A stretch of DNA of 64,000 nt from Mycobacteriales bacterium. GTDB lineage: Bacteria; Actinomycetota; Actinomycetes; DATLTS01. Position numbers and translations under genes: made by a program. The notes beneath the pieces are model-generated. The model saw nothing but the letters and a program-made list of their open reading frames with translations, made no database searches and was not told the origin of the DNA. The stretch is from positions 48,327-112,326 of the forward strand of contig DATLTS010000032.1 in NCBI GenBank assembly GCA_035533475.1, read 5' to 3'. Below, in pieces: positions 24,170 to 34,929 of the stretch. Position 1 is the stretch's first letter, and each line of letters starts with the position of its first letter.

Positions 24170-24175
24170 ACGCTA
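24170..24175 (-). promoter_or_regulatory. Possible leaderless promoter -10 element of dapA
   Basis: TAGCGT on the minus strand ends 7 bases before the dapA ATG, the spacing expected if transcription starts at the A of the start codon. TTGGGG about 19 bases further upstream is a weak -35 candidate. No ribosome site other than GGGGG precedes the ATG. Confidence 0.35.
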
Positions 24176-24249
24176 CCGAGTCCGACCCGGAAGCCCCCAA
24201 GCCGCGGGGCCGCGATTCGGTTGCCGGTAACCGACGGCGACCGCAGGCG

Positions 24250-24963
24250 CTAGGGGGCGACCCGACCGCAGGCGCAGAACGAGGCGTAGGTGAGTGGCAT
24301 GTGCGCCGCGAAGATCTGCTCGATCTGCTCGGCGACCATCTCGATCTCCCGTTGCGGGAAGGACGGGAAGGTCGCGTCCGGGCTGCTCATCCGCAGCGAC
24401 AGGAAGTTCATGATCGCCCGGGCGTTCCCGGTCGCATACATGGAGGAGTAGGTGGACACCGGCAGCACGGCTCGCGCAACCTCACGGGCGACCCCGGCCT
24501 CGAGCATCTCCTCGTAGGCCGCGTAGGCGGTGCGGCAGACATGCTCGATCGCCTCACGGGTGATCTTGTACTGCTCGGCCGAGCCGGGGACGAAGTTGTA
24601 CGCGCCGGCCTTGCCCTCCTGCACCAGGTGTCGGTTCTCGTCAGGCACGTAGAACACGGGCTCAAGCCGCCGGTAGCGGCCCGACTCCTCGTTGTAGCTG
24701 AAGGTGCGGTGCCGCATGAACTCGCGGAACACGAAGATCGGGGCGCTGACCCGAAAAGTGAAGGTCGAATGCTCGAACGGGGATCCGTGCCGGGAGCGCA
24801 TGAGGTAGCGGATCAGGCCGGCGGATCGTTCCGGGTCCTCATGCACCGCCTCGATCGAGGCCTCACCGGCGGTGGAGACCCGGGCCGCCCAGACCACGTC
24901 CGAGTCCCCGGCGCTCGCCTTGACCAGCTCGACCCCGACGTCGCTGCGAAAGCGTGGATCCAT
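24250..24963 (-). CDS. thyX: FAD-dependent thymidylate synthase ThyX
   Basis: 237 residues from the ATG at 24963 (an in-frame GTG two codons earlier is also possible). Makes dTMP from dUMP using methylene-tetrahydrofolate and FADH2. The ThyX signature RHR-x7-S-type motif appears as RHRTFSYNEESGRY. The N-terminal strand and the phosphate-binding region FEHSTFTFRV are intact. The C-terminus ends CGRVAP. Conserved neighbour of dapA in actinobacteria; here the usual upstream neighbour dapB has been moved away by three inserted genes. Confidence 0.96.
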   Translation of the reverse strand: MDPRFRSDVGVELVKASAGDSDVVWAARVSTAGEASIEAVHEDPERSAGLIRYLMRSRHGSPFEHSTFTFRVSAPIFVFREFMRHRTFSYNEESGRYRRLEPVFYVPDENRHLVQEGKAGAYNFVPGSAEQYKITREAIEHVCRTAYAAYEEMLEAGVAREVARAVLPVSTYSSMYATGNARAIMNFLSLRMSSPDATFPSFPQREIEMVAEQIEQIFAAHMPLTYASFCACGRVAP

Positions 24964-25085
24964 GCTCACCGTCGCGACGATAGCCGGATCGCCCGCGCCC
25001 GCCTGCACGCCACGCCCGTGACCGGTTGGCCTCCCATGCCGCTCGCGCCAGCCGGCCCGGCGGCACCCTGATCGTCGACGACGAC

Positions 25086-25091
25086 TAGCCT
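25086..25091 (+). promoter_or_regulatory. Possible -10 element of the GNAT gene at 25100
   Basis: TAGCCT ends 8 bases before the GTG start, which fits a leaderless transcript. No good -35 hexamer and no ribosome site is visible. Confidence 0.3.
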
Positions 25092-25099
25092 CACCTGTC

Positions 25100-25582
25100 G
25101 TGCCCGACGCCACGGTCCGGCCCGCCCGTCCGGCCGACGCCGAGGCGATGTGCGCGGTCCAGCTGCGATCCTGGGCCGGCCTCGACCTAGACCCGACCGA
25201 GGTAACCATCCGCTGGCGGGAGGCCGTCGCGGCACCCCCGTCGCCGAGGCACCGGGTGCTCGTAGCGCTCGAAGGTGTGGACGTCGTCGGGTTCGCCGCC
25301 TTCGGACCCGCCCTCGACGAGGATCTCGACCCTGCCACGGTCGCCGAGCTCTACATCCTGGTCGTGGATCCGGACCGCCGGGGGGCCGGCCACGGAAGCC
25401 GGCTGCTCGCCGCGTCGATCGAGCTGCTGCGAACCGAGGGCGTGATCACTGCGGTCAGCTGGCTGCGCGCCGGGGAGACCGGGTTCGCCGAGCAGACCGG
25501 GTGGGCCGCCGACGGAGCGCGACGTGAAGTACAAGCCAACCCTCCGTTGGCGCAGGTCCGGCTGCACACGGCGCTGCTTTGA
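25100..25582 (+). CDS. GNAT family N-acetyltransferase
   Basis: 160 residues from a GTG at 25100. The acetyl-CoA-binding motif A is visible as VVDPDRRGAGHGSRLL at about residues 91-106, after the beta strand AELYILV. The N-terminal part, VRPARPADAEAM, is the usual first strand and helix of the fold. Substrate is unknown. It is one of three plus/minus-strand genes inserted between thyX and dapB. Possible leaderless promoter directly upstream. Confidence 0.88.
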   Translation: MPDATVRPARPADAEAMCAVQLRSWAGLDLDPTEVTIRWREAVAAPPSPRHRVLVALEGVDVVGFAAFGPALDEDLDPATVAELYILVVDPDRRGAGHGSRLLAASIELLRTEGVITAVSWLRAGETGFAEQTGWAADGARREVQANPPLAQVRLHTALL

Positions 25583-25607
25583 GTAGCGCTTGGCTCCTTC
25601 GCGCGGG

Positions 25608-26426
25608 TCAGGCCCCGCTCGCCGCAGCCCGGGGCCGGCGCAGGAACAGGGCGACCACGACCGCCGCGTACCCGGCGTAAGTGAGGACCTGTAGCAAGGT
25701 CGGCGACTCCGCGTAGCCGAAAAAGGAATGCAGGACGTCACCGAGGGTCGTGGTCTCGCGCAGCACGCTCCCGCTGTGCCAAAGCGGTCGGGTGAGGAAC
25801 GGCAGCCAGCCCAGGCGTTGGAAGTTCTCCACGGCGTCGACGAGCAGGCCAGCGGCGAACAAGGTCAGCAGGGTGCCGACCGTGCTGAAGAACCGGGCGA
25901 GGTTGATCCGGTGACCTAGCCGGTAGATAACGAACGCGATCGCCAAGGCGACGAGCAGCCCGGCCAGGCCGCCGCCGAGCAACCGGGCCCGGCTGGTCGA
26001 GAAGGCGATCGCCAGGGTGAACACGGCGGTCTCGACGCCTTCGCGGCCGACCGCCTGGCCGGCGAGAACGGACAGCCCGATCCGCGTCCGCCCGCTCACC
26101 GCGCTGTCCACCCGGCCGCGGAGCTCGGCGGAAAGGTGCCGGGCGTGGCTTCGCATCCAGAACGTCATGTAGGTCAGGACGGCAGCCGCGCTCAGGTAGG
26201 TGCAGGCTTCGACGATCGACTGCACCCTGGTATCGGCGTAGGTGCGGATCGTGAGGTAGACGGCGACGCCGGCGAGGGCCGCCAGCCCGAGCGCCACCCC
26301 GACTCCGATCGCGATGTCGCGGAACAGATCCCGGCGCCCGATCCGGTTGAGGTAGGCGAGGATGATCGCGACGATCATGCTCGCCTCGACGCCCTCGCGA
26401 AGGAAGATCACGAAAGCGGCGACCAT
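25608..26426 (-). CDS. FTR1/EfeU-family iron permease
   Basis: 272 residues with about seven predicted membrane helices. The two iron-path motifs REGVE are at residues 10-14 (FLREGVEAS) and 128-132 (GREGVETAV), the arrangement of FTR1 and EfeU, which move ferric iron after oxidation by a partner. No EfeO or EfeB partner gene is nearby. The gene diverges from a DtxR-family regulator with only 23 bases between start codons; a DtxR-box-like inverted repeat fills that gap, so iron- or metal-dependent control is likely. The start codon is 5 bases from the operator-like sequence, so the transcript is probably leaderless or its promoter overlaps the neighbour. Confidence 0.92.
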   Translation of the reverse strand: MVAAFVIFLREGVEASMIVAIILAYLNRIGRRDLFRDIAIGVGVALGLAALAGVAVYLTIRTYADTRVQSIVEACTYLSAAAVLTYMTFWMRSHARHLSAELRGRVDSAVSGRTRIGLSVLAGQAVGREGVETAVFTLAIAFSTSRARLLGGGLAGLLVALAIAFVIYRLGHRINLARFFSTVGTLLTLFAAGLLVDAVENFQRLGWLPFLTRPLWHSGSVLRETTTLGDVLHSFFGYAESPTLLQVLTYAGYAAVVVALFLRRPRAAASGA

Positions 26427-26431
26427 GCAAC

Positions 26432-26445
26432 TTAGGGTAACCTAA
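26432..26445. promoter_or_regulatory. DtxR-box-like operator between divergent genes
   Basis: TTAGGGTAACCTAA has 5-base inverted arms TTAGG and CCTAA. The DtxR/IdeR consensus has the same arms, but 9 bases apart instead of 4 as here. It occupies most of the 23-base gap between the FTR1 permease start (26426, minus) and the DtxR-family start (26450, plus), so one bound regulator could control both. Confidence 0.6.
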
Positions 26446-26449
26446 CTCG

Positions 26450-27897
<1,448 letters not shown>

Positions 27898-29244
27898 CTA
27901 GGCCACCGCCGCGGTGAAGTCGTGCTGGTCGAACGGACCGATCACGGCCAGGCCCAGTGGGCGGGACAGGACGTCCCGCGCCACGTCGTGGACGTCCGCG
28001 GCGGTGACGCCCTCGATGTTCGCGAGGATCTCGTCCACCGTGCGGAGCTCGCCGTAGACCAGCTCGCTCTTGCCGAGGCGGCTCATCCGGGATCCGGTGT
28101 CCTCCAGTCCGAGCACGATGCCCCCGGCCAGCTGGCCCTTGCCCCGCGCGATCTCGTCGGCCGCCAGTCCGTTCCGGGCGACTCGTTCGAGCTCGGCGCG
28201 GCACAGGGCGAGAACCTGGTCGGCCTTGGCCGGTAGACAGCCGGCGTAGACACCGAATAGCCCGGTGTCGGCGTAGTGGGACGCGTAGCTGTAGACCGAG
28301 TACGCGAGTCCGCGCTTTTCCCGGATCTCCTGGAACAGCCGGGAGGACATCCCGCCACCCAGGGCACCGTTGAGCACGCCCAGCGCGAACCGGCGCGGAT
28401 CCGTTCGGGGCAGGCCCTCGCCCCCGAGCAGCAGATTGGCCTGCTCGGTCGGTCGCCGGACCACCCGCACCGCCGGCCGGGTGCTCGGTGGCGCGACTCC
28501 GGCCCGCGGGAGTGCCGGCTCGGCCTCGGCGCCGTCGGCGAGCCCGGCCCGCTCGAAAGCCGCGCGGATCAGCTTGACCAACCGAGCATGGTCCAGGTGC
28601 CCGGCGGCGGCGGCCACCAGTTGCTCCGGGCGGTAGCGGCGCCGGTAATGCCCGGCGATCGCGGTCCGGCTCAGCTTGCCGATGCTCGCGACCGATCCGA
28701 GGACCGGGCGACCGAGCGGCGCATCTCCCCACACCGCGTCGGCGAACGCATCGTGCACCGCGTCCCCCGGGTCGTCCTCGTGCATGGCGATCTCTTCGAG
28801 GATGACCCCTCGCTCGGAATCGACGTCGGTGGCCCGAAGCAGGGACCCGACCACCATGTCGACAACCACGTCTACGGCGAGGGGCAGGTCGGCGTCGAGG
28901 ACCCGCGCGTAGAAGCAGGTGTACTCCTTGCCGGTGAACGCGTTGAGCTCACCACCGACCGCGTCGAGGGCGGCCGAGATGTCGAGGGCGCTGCGCCGCC
29001 GGGTGCCCTTGAACAACAGGTGCTCGAGGTAGTGCGACGCCCCGGCCAACGCCGGGGTTTCATCCCGCGAGCCGACGCCGACCCACAGCCCGAACGCCAC
29101 CGAGCGCACGCCGGGGACGGCCTCGGTGATCACCCGCACGCCGCTCGGTAGCAGGGTCCGCCGGATCAGGCCGCCCCCGGTGCCGGCGATCAGGGTCCGG
29201 GTGGTTCCGGGACGTTGGAACCCCGGACCCAGACTTGTCGCCAC
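27898..29244 (-). CDS. M16 family zinc peptidase (processing-protease type)
   Basis: 448 residues from a GTG at 29244, directly after the pnp stop. The inverted zinc motif HxxEH is HYLEH at residues 71-75, with a downstream Glu expected about 75 residues later. Two tandem M16 half-domains are visible by length and by the second-domain stretch with RLFQEIREKRGLAYSVYS. This gene between pnp and dapB is conserved in actinobacteria. The physiological substrate is not established. Probably cytoplasmic: no signal peptide is seen. Confidence 0.94.
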   Translation of the reverse strand: MATSLGPGFQRPGTTRTLIAGTGGGLIRRTLLPSGVRVITEAVPGVRSVAFGLWVGVGSRDETPALAGASHYLEHLLFKGTRRRSALDISAALDAVGGELNAFTGKEYTCFYARVLDADLPLAVDVVVDMVVGSLLRATDVDSERGVILEEIAMHEDDPGDAVHDAFADAVWGDAPLGRPVLGSVASIGKLSRTAIAGHYRRRYRPEQLVAAAAGHLDHARLVKLIRAAFERAGLADGAEAEPALPRAGVAPPSTRPAVRVVRRPTEQANLLLGGEGLPRTDPRRFALGVLNGALGGGMSSRLFQEIREKRGLAYSVYSYASHYADTGLFGVYAGCLPAKADQVLALCRAELERVARNGLAADEIARGKGQLAGGIVLGLEDTGSRMSRLGKSELVYGELRTVDEILANIEGVTAADVHDVARDVLSRPLGLAVIGPFDQHDFTAAVA

Positions 29245-31470
29245 CTATTCGGCAGGCGCCGCGGCCGGCTCCTCGGCCGGTGCCGCGGCCGGTGCCGCGG
29301 CCGGCTCCTCGGCCGTCACCGGGACGAGCGAGAGCTTGCCACGGGGATCGATCTCGGCCACCTCGACCTGTACCTTGTCGCCCACCTTGAGCACGTCCTC
29401 GACGTTGTCCACCCGCTTACCGCCGGACAGTTTGCGCAGCTGCGACACGTGCAGCAGGCCGTCCTTGCCCGGGGTGAGCGAGACGAACGCGCCGAAGTTC
29501 GTGGTCTTGACCACCGTGCCCAGATAACGTTCGCCGACTTCCGGCATCGTCGGGTTGGCGATCGCATTGATCCGGGCCACCGCCGCCTCCGCCTTGGGCC
29601 CGTCGATCGCCCCGACGTAGATGGTGCCGTCGTCCTCGATCGTGATGTCGGCGCCGGTCTCTTCCTGGATCTGATTGATCATCTTGCCCTTCGGACCGAT
29701 CACCTCGCCGATCTTGTCGACCGGGATGCGGATCGTCACGATGCGCGGGGCGAACGGCGACATCTCTGCCGGTCCGTCGATCGCTTCGTGCATCACGTCG
29801 AGGATGGTCATCCGGGCATCGTGTGCCTGCCGGAGCGCGGCGCCGAGCACCGACGCCGGAATCCCGGTGAGCTTGGTGTCGAGTTGAAGCGCGGTGACGA
29901 AATCGCGGGTGCCGGCGACCTTGAAGTCCATGTCCCCAAACGCGTCCTCCGCACCGAGGATGTCGGTCAGCGTCACGTACTCGCCGCCCTCATGCACCAG
30001 GCCCATCGCAATTCCCGCCACCGGAGCCGCCAGCGGGACACCCGCGTCGAGCAGCGAGAGCGTGGACGCGCACACCGAGCCCATCGAGGTCGACCCGTTC
30101 GAGCTGATCGCCTCGGAGACGACCCGGATCGCGTACGGGAACTCCTCCTTGGTCGGGAGCACCGGGAGCAGTGCACGCTCGGCGAGCGCGCCGTGCCCGA
30201 TCTCGCGACGCTTCGGCGAGCCGACCCGGCCGGTCTCACCGGTCGAGTAGGGCGGGAAGTTGTAGTGGTGCAGGTAACGCTTGCGGTTCTCCGGCGACAA
30301 CGTGTCGATCATCTGCTCCATCCGGGGCATGTTCAGCGTCGCCGCGTTGAGGATCTGCGTCTCGCCCCGCTCGAACAGGCTGGACCCGTGCGCCCGCGGG
30401 ATCACCCCGACCTCCGCGGCGAGCTGGCGGATGTCCCCCGGCCCGCGGCCGTCGATCCGGACCTGCTCGCCGATGATCCGCTCACGGACGAGCTGCTTGG
30501 TGAGCGAACGGAAGGCCGGACCGATCTCCTTGTCACGCCCGTCGAAGTCGCCGATCACCTTCTCCTTGGCCAGCGCCTTCACCCGGTCCAGTTCGGTCTC
30601 ACGGTCCTGCTTGTCGGCGATCGTCAGCGCCTTGGCCAGGTCGTCACGAACCGCGGAGCTGACCGCCTCGAAAACGTCGTCCTGGTAGTCCAGGTAGAGC
30701 GGGAACTCGCGGGTCGGCTTGGCCGCCCGGGACGCCAGATCGCTTTGCGCGGCGCAGAGCGCACGCAGGGCGGGCTTGGCGGCCTCGAGGCCGCTGGCCA
30801 CCACGTCCTCGGTCGGGGCCGGCGCCCCGTCGCGGACCAGGGAGATCGTCGAGGTGGTCGCCTCCGCCTCGACCATCATGATCGCGACATCTCCGTCGTC
30901 GAGCGCCCGGCCCGCGACGATCATGTCGAAGGTCGCCCGCTGGAGCTCGTGGTGGCTGGGGAACGCCACCCATGCCCCATCGATGTGCGCGACGCGGACG
31001 CCGGCGATCGGCCCGGTGAAGGGCAGCCCCGCAAGCAAAGTCGAGCAGGCGGCGGCGTTGATCGCCAGCACGTCATAGAGGTGGTCCGGGTCGAGCGAGA
31101 GGATGGTCGCGACGACCTGGATCTCGTTGCGCAGCCCCTTGGCGAAGGACGGCCGCAGCGGCCGGTCGGTGAGCCGGCAGGTCAGGACGGCGTCCTCGCT
31201 GGGCCGACCCTCCCGGCGAAAGAACGAGCCCGGGATCTTCCCGGCCGCGTACATCCGCTCCTCGACGTCGACGGTCAGCGGGAAGAAGTCGAGATTCTCC
31301 TTCGGCGCCTTAGAGGCGGTCGTCGCCGAGAGCACCATAGTGTCGCCGAAGCGGACGACGACCGACCCGGCGGCCTGCTGGGCCAGCCGGCCGGTCTCGA
31401 AGCGGATCGTACGGGAGCCGAGCGGGGTTTCGACGATCGCTTCGGCGTGGTGGACACTTTCCTGGCCCAT
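29245..31470 (-). CDS. pnp: Polynucleotide phosphorylase
   Basis: 741 residues. Phosphate-dependent 3'-5' exoribonuclease; in actinobacteria it may also add 3' tails and is linked to ppGpp metabolism. Two RNase PH domains flank a helical domain; the second contains [16 protein letters not shown] domain with VIGPKGKMI lies near residue 590 and an S1 domain at about 640-710. The C-terminus is a low-complexity Ala/Pro/Glu tail (about 720-741). The ATG at 31470 has GGAGG eight bases upstream. It follows rpsO, as in most bacteria; the 202-base gap between them contains a hairpin. Confidence 0.98.
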   Translation of the reverse strand: MGQESVHHAEAIVETPLGSRTIRFETGRLAQQAAGSVVVRFGDTMVLSATTASKAPKENLDFFPLTVDVEERMYAAGKIPGSFFRREGRPSEDAVLTCRLTDRPLRPSFAKGLRNEIQVVATILSLDPDHLYDVLAINAAACSTLLAGLPFTGPIAGVRVAHIDGAWVAFPSHHELQRATFDMIVAGRALDDGDVAIMMVEAEATTSTISLVRDGAPAPTEDVVASGLEAAKPALRALCAAQSDLASRAAKPTREFPLYLDYQDDVFEAVSSAVRDDLAKALTIADKQDRETELDRVKALAKEKVIGDFDGRDKEIGPAFRSLTKQLVRERIIGEQVRIDGRGPGDIRQLAAEVGVIPRAHGSSLFERGETQILNAATLNMPRMEQMIDTLSPENRKRYLHHYNFPPYSTGETGRVGSPKRREIGHGALAERALLPVLPTKEEFPYAIRVVSEAISSNGSTSMGSVCASTLSLLDAGVPLAAPVAGIAMGLVHEGGEYVTLTDILGAEDAFGDMDFKVAGTRDFVTALQLDTKLTGIPASVLGAALRQAHDARMTILDVMHEAIDGPAEMSPFAPRIVTIRIPVDKIGEVIGPKGKMINQIQEETGADITIEDDGTIYVGAIDGPKAEAAVARINAIANPTMPEVGERYLGTVVKTTNFGAFVSLTPGKDGLLHVSQLRKLSGGKRVDNVEDVLKVGDKVQVEVAEIDPRGKLSLVPVTAEEPAAAPAAAPAEEPAAAPAE

Positions 31471-31629
31471 GGGCGCAACCTCCTGCGGTGGACGGAACCG
31501 CCGTGGCGCCTGCGGGTTGCGGGCCGGTCTTCGATCGAAGCGCCCGGGGGGTCACCCACCCGAGGGCCACTACCGAGGACCGGCGCTCGCCCCCTGTCGG
31601 CGGCGTTGCGAGCGGCTCCGGTGAGGACA

Positions 31630-31650
31630 CCGGCCCGCGGTGCGGGCCGG
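31630..31650 (-). terminator. Hairpin between rpsO and pnp
   Basis: CCGGCCCGC-GGT-GCGGGCCGG: perfect 9-base arms and a 3-base loop, 22 bases after the rpsO stop. No T-run follows on the transcript strand, so it could be a weak terminator, an RNA-processing site or a stabilising 3' end. In E. coli the same gene gap holds an attenuator and the RNase III site for PNPase self-control. Confidence 0.6.
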
Positions 31651-31672
31651 CGGTACTACGTCGGACCCGCTG

Positions 31673-31942
31673 CTACCGGCGCAAGCCGAGACGCTCGATG
31701 AGCGCGCGGTAGCGGCTGATGTCCTTTTCCGACAGGTAGTGCAGCAGCCGGCGGCGGCGACCCACGAGCAGGAGCAACCCCCGGCGGCTGTGGTGATCGT
31801 GCTTGTGCAGCTTGAGATGCTCGGTGAGGTCGTTGATCCGCCGGGAGAGCATCGCGACCTGCACTTCGGGCGAGCCGGTGTCGTTCTCGACGGTGGCGTA
31901 CTCGCGCATGATGTCCTGCTTGACGGCGGCGTCGAGAGGCAC
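31673..31942 (-). CDS. rpsO: 30S ribosomal protein S15
   Basis: 89 residues, the normal length. S15 binds 16S rRNA early in assembly of the 30S platform. The family core, with [20 protein letters not shown] and the C-terminal [21 protein letters not shown] region, is intact. The GTG at 31942 has a strong AAAGGAGT site. Its leader contains an array of 10-base repeats. It lies between ribF and pnp, the common order. Confidence 0.98.
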   Translation of the reverse strand: MPLDAAVKQDIMREYATVENDTGSPEVQVAMLSRRINDLTEHLKLHKHDHHSRRGLLLLVGRRRRLLHYLSEKDISRYRALIERLGLRR

Positions 31943-31958
31943 GGAACTCCTTTCGGGC

Positions 31959-32013
31959 GGTGCGGCTAGGTGCGACTAGGTCCGGCCGGGTGCGGCTGGG
32001 TGCGGCTCGGTAC
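31959..32013. repeat. Decamer tandem repeats in the rpsO leader
   Basis: Five exact-period 10-base units of the type GGTGCGGCTG start at 31959, 31969, 31979, 31989 and 31999, with a half unit at 32009. Copies differ at 1-4 positions. On the rpsO strand the array ends just before the ribosome site and lies in the ribF-rpsO gap, so it is probably in the rpsO leader or promoter. Confidence 0.75.
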
Positions 32014-32036
32014 TTAGCACCCGAGCAGAACAGGGC

Positions 32037-33023
32037 TCACCCTCCGGCATGGTCGCCGGTGGGTGTCACGGTATCACCCGGCGGCCCGCGGCCCGCCCAG
32101 CCAAGTGCGTCCCGGGTCCGCGCGACATCGTCGTCGATCGCGGCCACCAGCGACTCGGCGGAGTCGAAGGTCCGGGTCTCCCGGAGCCGGGACACGAAGT
32201 CCAGAGCCACGTGCTCGCCGTAGACGTCGACCTCGACATCCAGCAGGTAGGCCTCGACCTTGCGCTCGCGACCCTGGAATGTCGGGTTGGTGCCGATCGA
32301 GATCGCCGCCGGCCAACGGTCGGCCCGGCGCCCGCACCAGCCCGCGTAGATCCCGTCAGCCGGCACCGCGGGGTAGGGCGTCAGCTCGACGTTGGCGGTC
32401 GGGAAACCCAGGCCGCGGCCGCGCCCGTCCCCGCGGACCACGATCCCCTCGATCCGGTGCGGGCGGCCGAGCGCTTCGGCGGCCGCGGTGACGTCCCCGG
32501 CGTCGACGCAGGCCCGCACGTAGGTCGAGGAGAGGGTCGTCTCGGCCTCCCCGGCCTGAAGGCCGACCCCGTCGACGCCGAACCCGAACCGGCGCCCGAG
32601 TTCAGTGAGCTGGGCAACGTCGCCGGCGGCCCGGTGCCCGAACCGGAAGTTCTCCCCCACGACGACAGCGGCGACGTGCAGATGCTCGACGAGCACCGTG
32701 TGGGCGAACTCAGCGGGCGAGAGCCGGGAGAACTCGAGGGTGAAGGGCAGGACGAGCAGCGCGTCGACGCCCAGCCCTTCGATCAGCTCCGCCCGGTGCC
32801 GGGGGGTGGTGAGCAGCGCCGGATGAGTGCCCGGTCGGACAACCTCGCTGGGGTGCGGATCGAAGGTGACCACCACGGTCGGCATGCCGGCCTTGCGGGC
32901 GCGGGCGACCGCCCGCTCGATGATGACCCGGTGCCCCCGGTGAACCCCGTCGAAGACGCCGATCGTGACTACGCAACGCCCCCAGCCGGGGGGCACCGAG
33001 TCGAGGCCTCGCCAGCGCTGCAC
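32037..33023 (-). CDS. ribF: Bifunctional riboflavin kinase/FAD synthetase
   Basis: 328 residues from a GTG at 33023. Turns riboflavin into FMN and then FAD. The N-terminal nucleotidyltransferase domain has GVFDGVHRGH at 22-31, and the C-terminal riboflavin kinase domain starts near residue 195 with GIVVRGDGRGRGLGFPTAN. Two bases separate it from the truB stop, so both genes are coupled. Length is typical. The last ~20 residues are Gly/Pro-rich. Confidence 0.97.
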   Translation of the reverse strand: MQRWRGLDSVPPGWGRCVVTIGVFDGVHRGHRVIIERAVARARKAGMPTVVVTFDPHPSEVVRPGTHPALLTTPRHRAELIEGLGVDALLVLPFTLEFSRLSPAEFAHTVLVEHLHVAAVVVGENFRFGHRAAGDVAQLTELGRRFGFGVDGVGLQAGEAETTLSSTYVRACVDAGDVTAAAEALGRPHRIEGIVVRGDGRGRGLGFPTANVELTPYPAVPADGIYAGWCGRRADRWPAAISIGTNPTFQGRERKVEAYLLDVEVDVYGEHVALDFVSRLRETRTFDSAESLVAAIDDDVARTRDALGWAGRGPPGDTVTPTGDHAGG

Positions 33024-33025
33024 GG

Positions 33026-33892
33026 CTAGAGGGTGCCAGAGCCGGCGAAGACGACGAGCGGACGGGCTGCCCCATCCCGGTCCGCGACCAGGGCGAGAAC
33101 CGCCCCATCCGGGCCGAACACCCCGACCGGCCCGGGCCCGACCGGGGGGAGCGGGACCCCGTGCGAGATCAGCCGGGCGGCTTCCTCGTCGACGTCGACC
33201 CGCGGGAAGGTGGCCGCGACCACCTCGCCCAGCGGCAGGACCGAGAGCTCCGCGCCCAACGGGTGCGCCGCATCGAGCGTGAAGCCGGCCACCCGGGTCC
33301 GGCGCAGCGCGCTGAGGTGGCCACCGACCTCGAGGAGCACGCCGAGATCGCGGGCGATCGCCCGGATGTAGGTCCCGGTCGAGCAGTCCACCTCGAGGTC
33401 CAGCTCGGTGCTGTCCCCGTCGCGGCGCAACTCCCGCAGCTCGAGGCGGTGGACGGTGACCCGGCGGGCAGCCAGCTCGACCCGCTCACCGGCCCGGGCC
33501 CGCGCGTAGGCCGGCCGACCGGCGAGCTTGACCGCGCTGAACGCCGGTGGGACCTGCTCGATCGGCCCGGTGAGCCGGGCCAGCGCCGAACCGATCGCCG
33601 CCTCGCTCACCGCTCCGGCCGGCTTGATCTCGACGACCTCGCCCTCGGCGTCGTCGGTGGTCGTCGACGCCCCGAGGCGAACCGTGGCGGTATACGACTT
33701 GTCGGCGGCCGCGAGATGGCCGAGCAGCCGGGTCGCCCGGCCGATCCCGACCAGCAGGACCCCCGTCGCCATCGGGTCCAGCGTGCCGCCATGGCCGACC
33801 CGGCGGGTGCCCGCAAGCCGGCGGATCCGGGCGACCACGTCATGGGAGGTGCAGCCGGCAGGCTTGTCCACCACGACCAGACCGTCGATCAC
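33026..33892 (-). CDS. truB: tRNA pseudouridine(55) synthase TruB
   Basis: 288 residues from the GTG at 33892, which has GCGGGGGACC upstream. Makes pseudouridine 55 in the T-loop of tRNA. The catalytic Asp39 is in GGTLDPMATG. An in-frame GTG at 33928 overlaps the nrnA stop as GTGA and would add 12 residues; its ribosome site is weaker. A TruB C-terminal domain follows the catalytic core. Gene order rbfA-nrnA-truB-ribF is conserved. Confidence 0.96.
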   Translation of the reverse strand: MIDGLVVVDKPAGCTSHDVVARIRRLAGTRRVGHGGTLDPMATGVLLVGIGRATRLLGHLAAADKSYTATVRLGASTTTDDAEGEVVEIKPAGAVSEAAIGSALARLTGPIEQVPPAFSAVKLAGRPAYARARAGERVELAARRVTVHRLELRELRRDGDSTELDLEVDCSTGTYIRAIARDLGVLLEVGGHLSALRRTRVAGFTLDAAHPLGAELSVLPLGEVVAATFPRVDVDEEAARLISHGVPLPPVGPGPVGVFGPDGAVLALVADRDGAARPLVVFAGSGTL

Positions 33893-33924
33893 CGGTCCCC
33901 CGCCATCGCCGGACGCGGGCAGGA

Positions 33925-34929
33925 TCACCGGGCTGCGGCGAGGGCCTGGCGCAGCCCGTCCATCGTCGCGTCGAGCCCATCCGCGGATGTGTAGCCGGCC
34001 GCGAAGCGGTGGCCTCCACCGCCCAGCCCGGCGCACACCCCCCCGACGTCGACCGCGCCCTTGGACCGGGCTGACACCTTGAAACCGCCGTCTCGGTCGC
34101 CCTTGCAGACCACCGCCACGTCGGCCTCCGCGGTGGTGCGTACCAGATCGATCAGCCCCTCGATCTCGTCCAGCCCAACCCCGAACCGGACCAGGTCGGC
34201 CGCGGTCGTGTGGGTCCAGACCAGGCCGTGCCCGGCGGCCGCTTCGGGCTCGAGCCGGGCCCGGGACAACGCGGTTCCGAGCAGCCCGATGCAACCGAAG
34301 GAGTTCGTGTCCCAGACCGCCCGGGCGATCAGCTCGTGGCGGATCCCCGTGGCGAGCAACCGGGCGGCCAGCTCGTGCACGGCAGGCGTGGTCGAGACGA
34401 ACTTGAACGAGCCGGTGTCCGTGGTCAGCCCGGTGTAGAGACAGCAGGCGATGTCGGCGTTCAGCACCACACCGAGCCGGTCGACGAGTTCGGCGACGAT
34501 CACCGCGGTCGCCGCGGCGGCGTCGTCGACGAGCCGCGTCCGACCGAAGCCGTCGCCCCGGACGTGGTGGTCGACAACGATGACCTCACCGGCCGAGTCG
34601 ACCAGCTCCGCGAGCCGGCCAAGCCGGTCCCGGCTGCTCGTATCGAAGGTGACGAGAACCTCCGGTGATCCGGGGATCGCCGCGGGAGGCACCAACAGGT
34701 CCTGACCCGGCAGGAACGCGTAAGCGCGTGGAACGCGAAACGGCTCGTCACCGAACGAGCAGAAGACCGGCCGGTCGAGCGCCCGCAGGGCGAGGCCGGC
34801 CGCGAGCATCGACCCCAGGGCATCTCCGTCCGGTGCGACGTGACAGGCCAGGACTATGGACTCCGCCCCGGCGAGGGTGCCGACGACGTGCGACCACAGC
34901 TCCTCGGGCAGGTTCGGGGCGGCTGTCAC
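33925..34929 (-). CDS. nrnA: DHH-family oligoribonuclease/pAp phosphatase (NrnA-type)
   Basis: 334 residues. Breaks down 2-5 base RNA fragments and 3'-phosphoadenosine 5'-phosphate. DHH domain: [12 protein letters not shown] gives His30, Asp34 and Asp36; VDHHV, later in the domain, gives the name motif. The C-terminal DHHA1 domain has [11 protein letters not shown]. The GTG start overlaps the rbfA stop. It completes the RNA-decay set in this window by finishing off short fragments from PNPase and the RNases. Confidence 0.95.
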   Translation of the reverse strand: MTAAPNLPEELWSHVVGTLAGAESIVLACHVAPDGDALGSMLAAGLALRALDRPVFCSFGDEPFRVPRAYAFLPGQDLLVPPAAIPGSPEVLVTFDTSSRDRLGRLAELVDSAGEVIVVDHHVRGDGFGRTRLVDDAAAATAVIVAELVDRLGVVLNADIACCLYTGLTTDTGSFKFVSTTPAVHELAARLLATGIRHELIARAVWDTNSFGCIGLLGTALSRARLEPEAAAGHGLVWTHTTAADLVRFGVGLDEIEGLIDLVRTTAEADVAVVCKGDRDGGFKVSARSKGAVDVGGVCAGLGGGGHRFAAGYTSADGLDATMDGLRQALAAAR

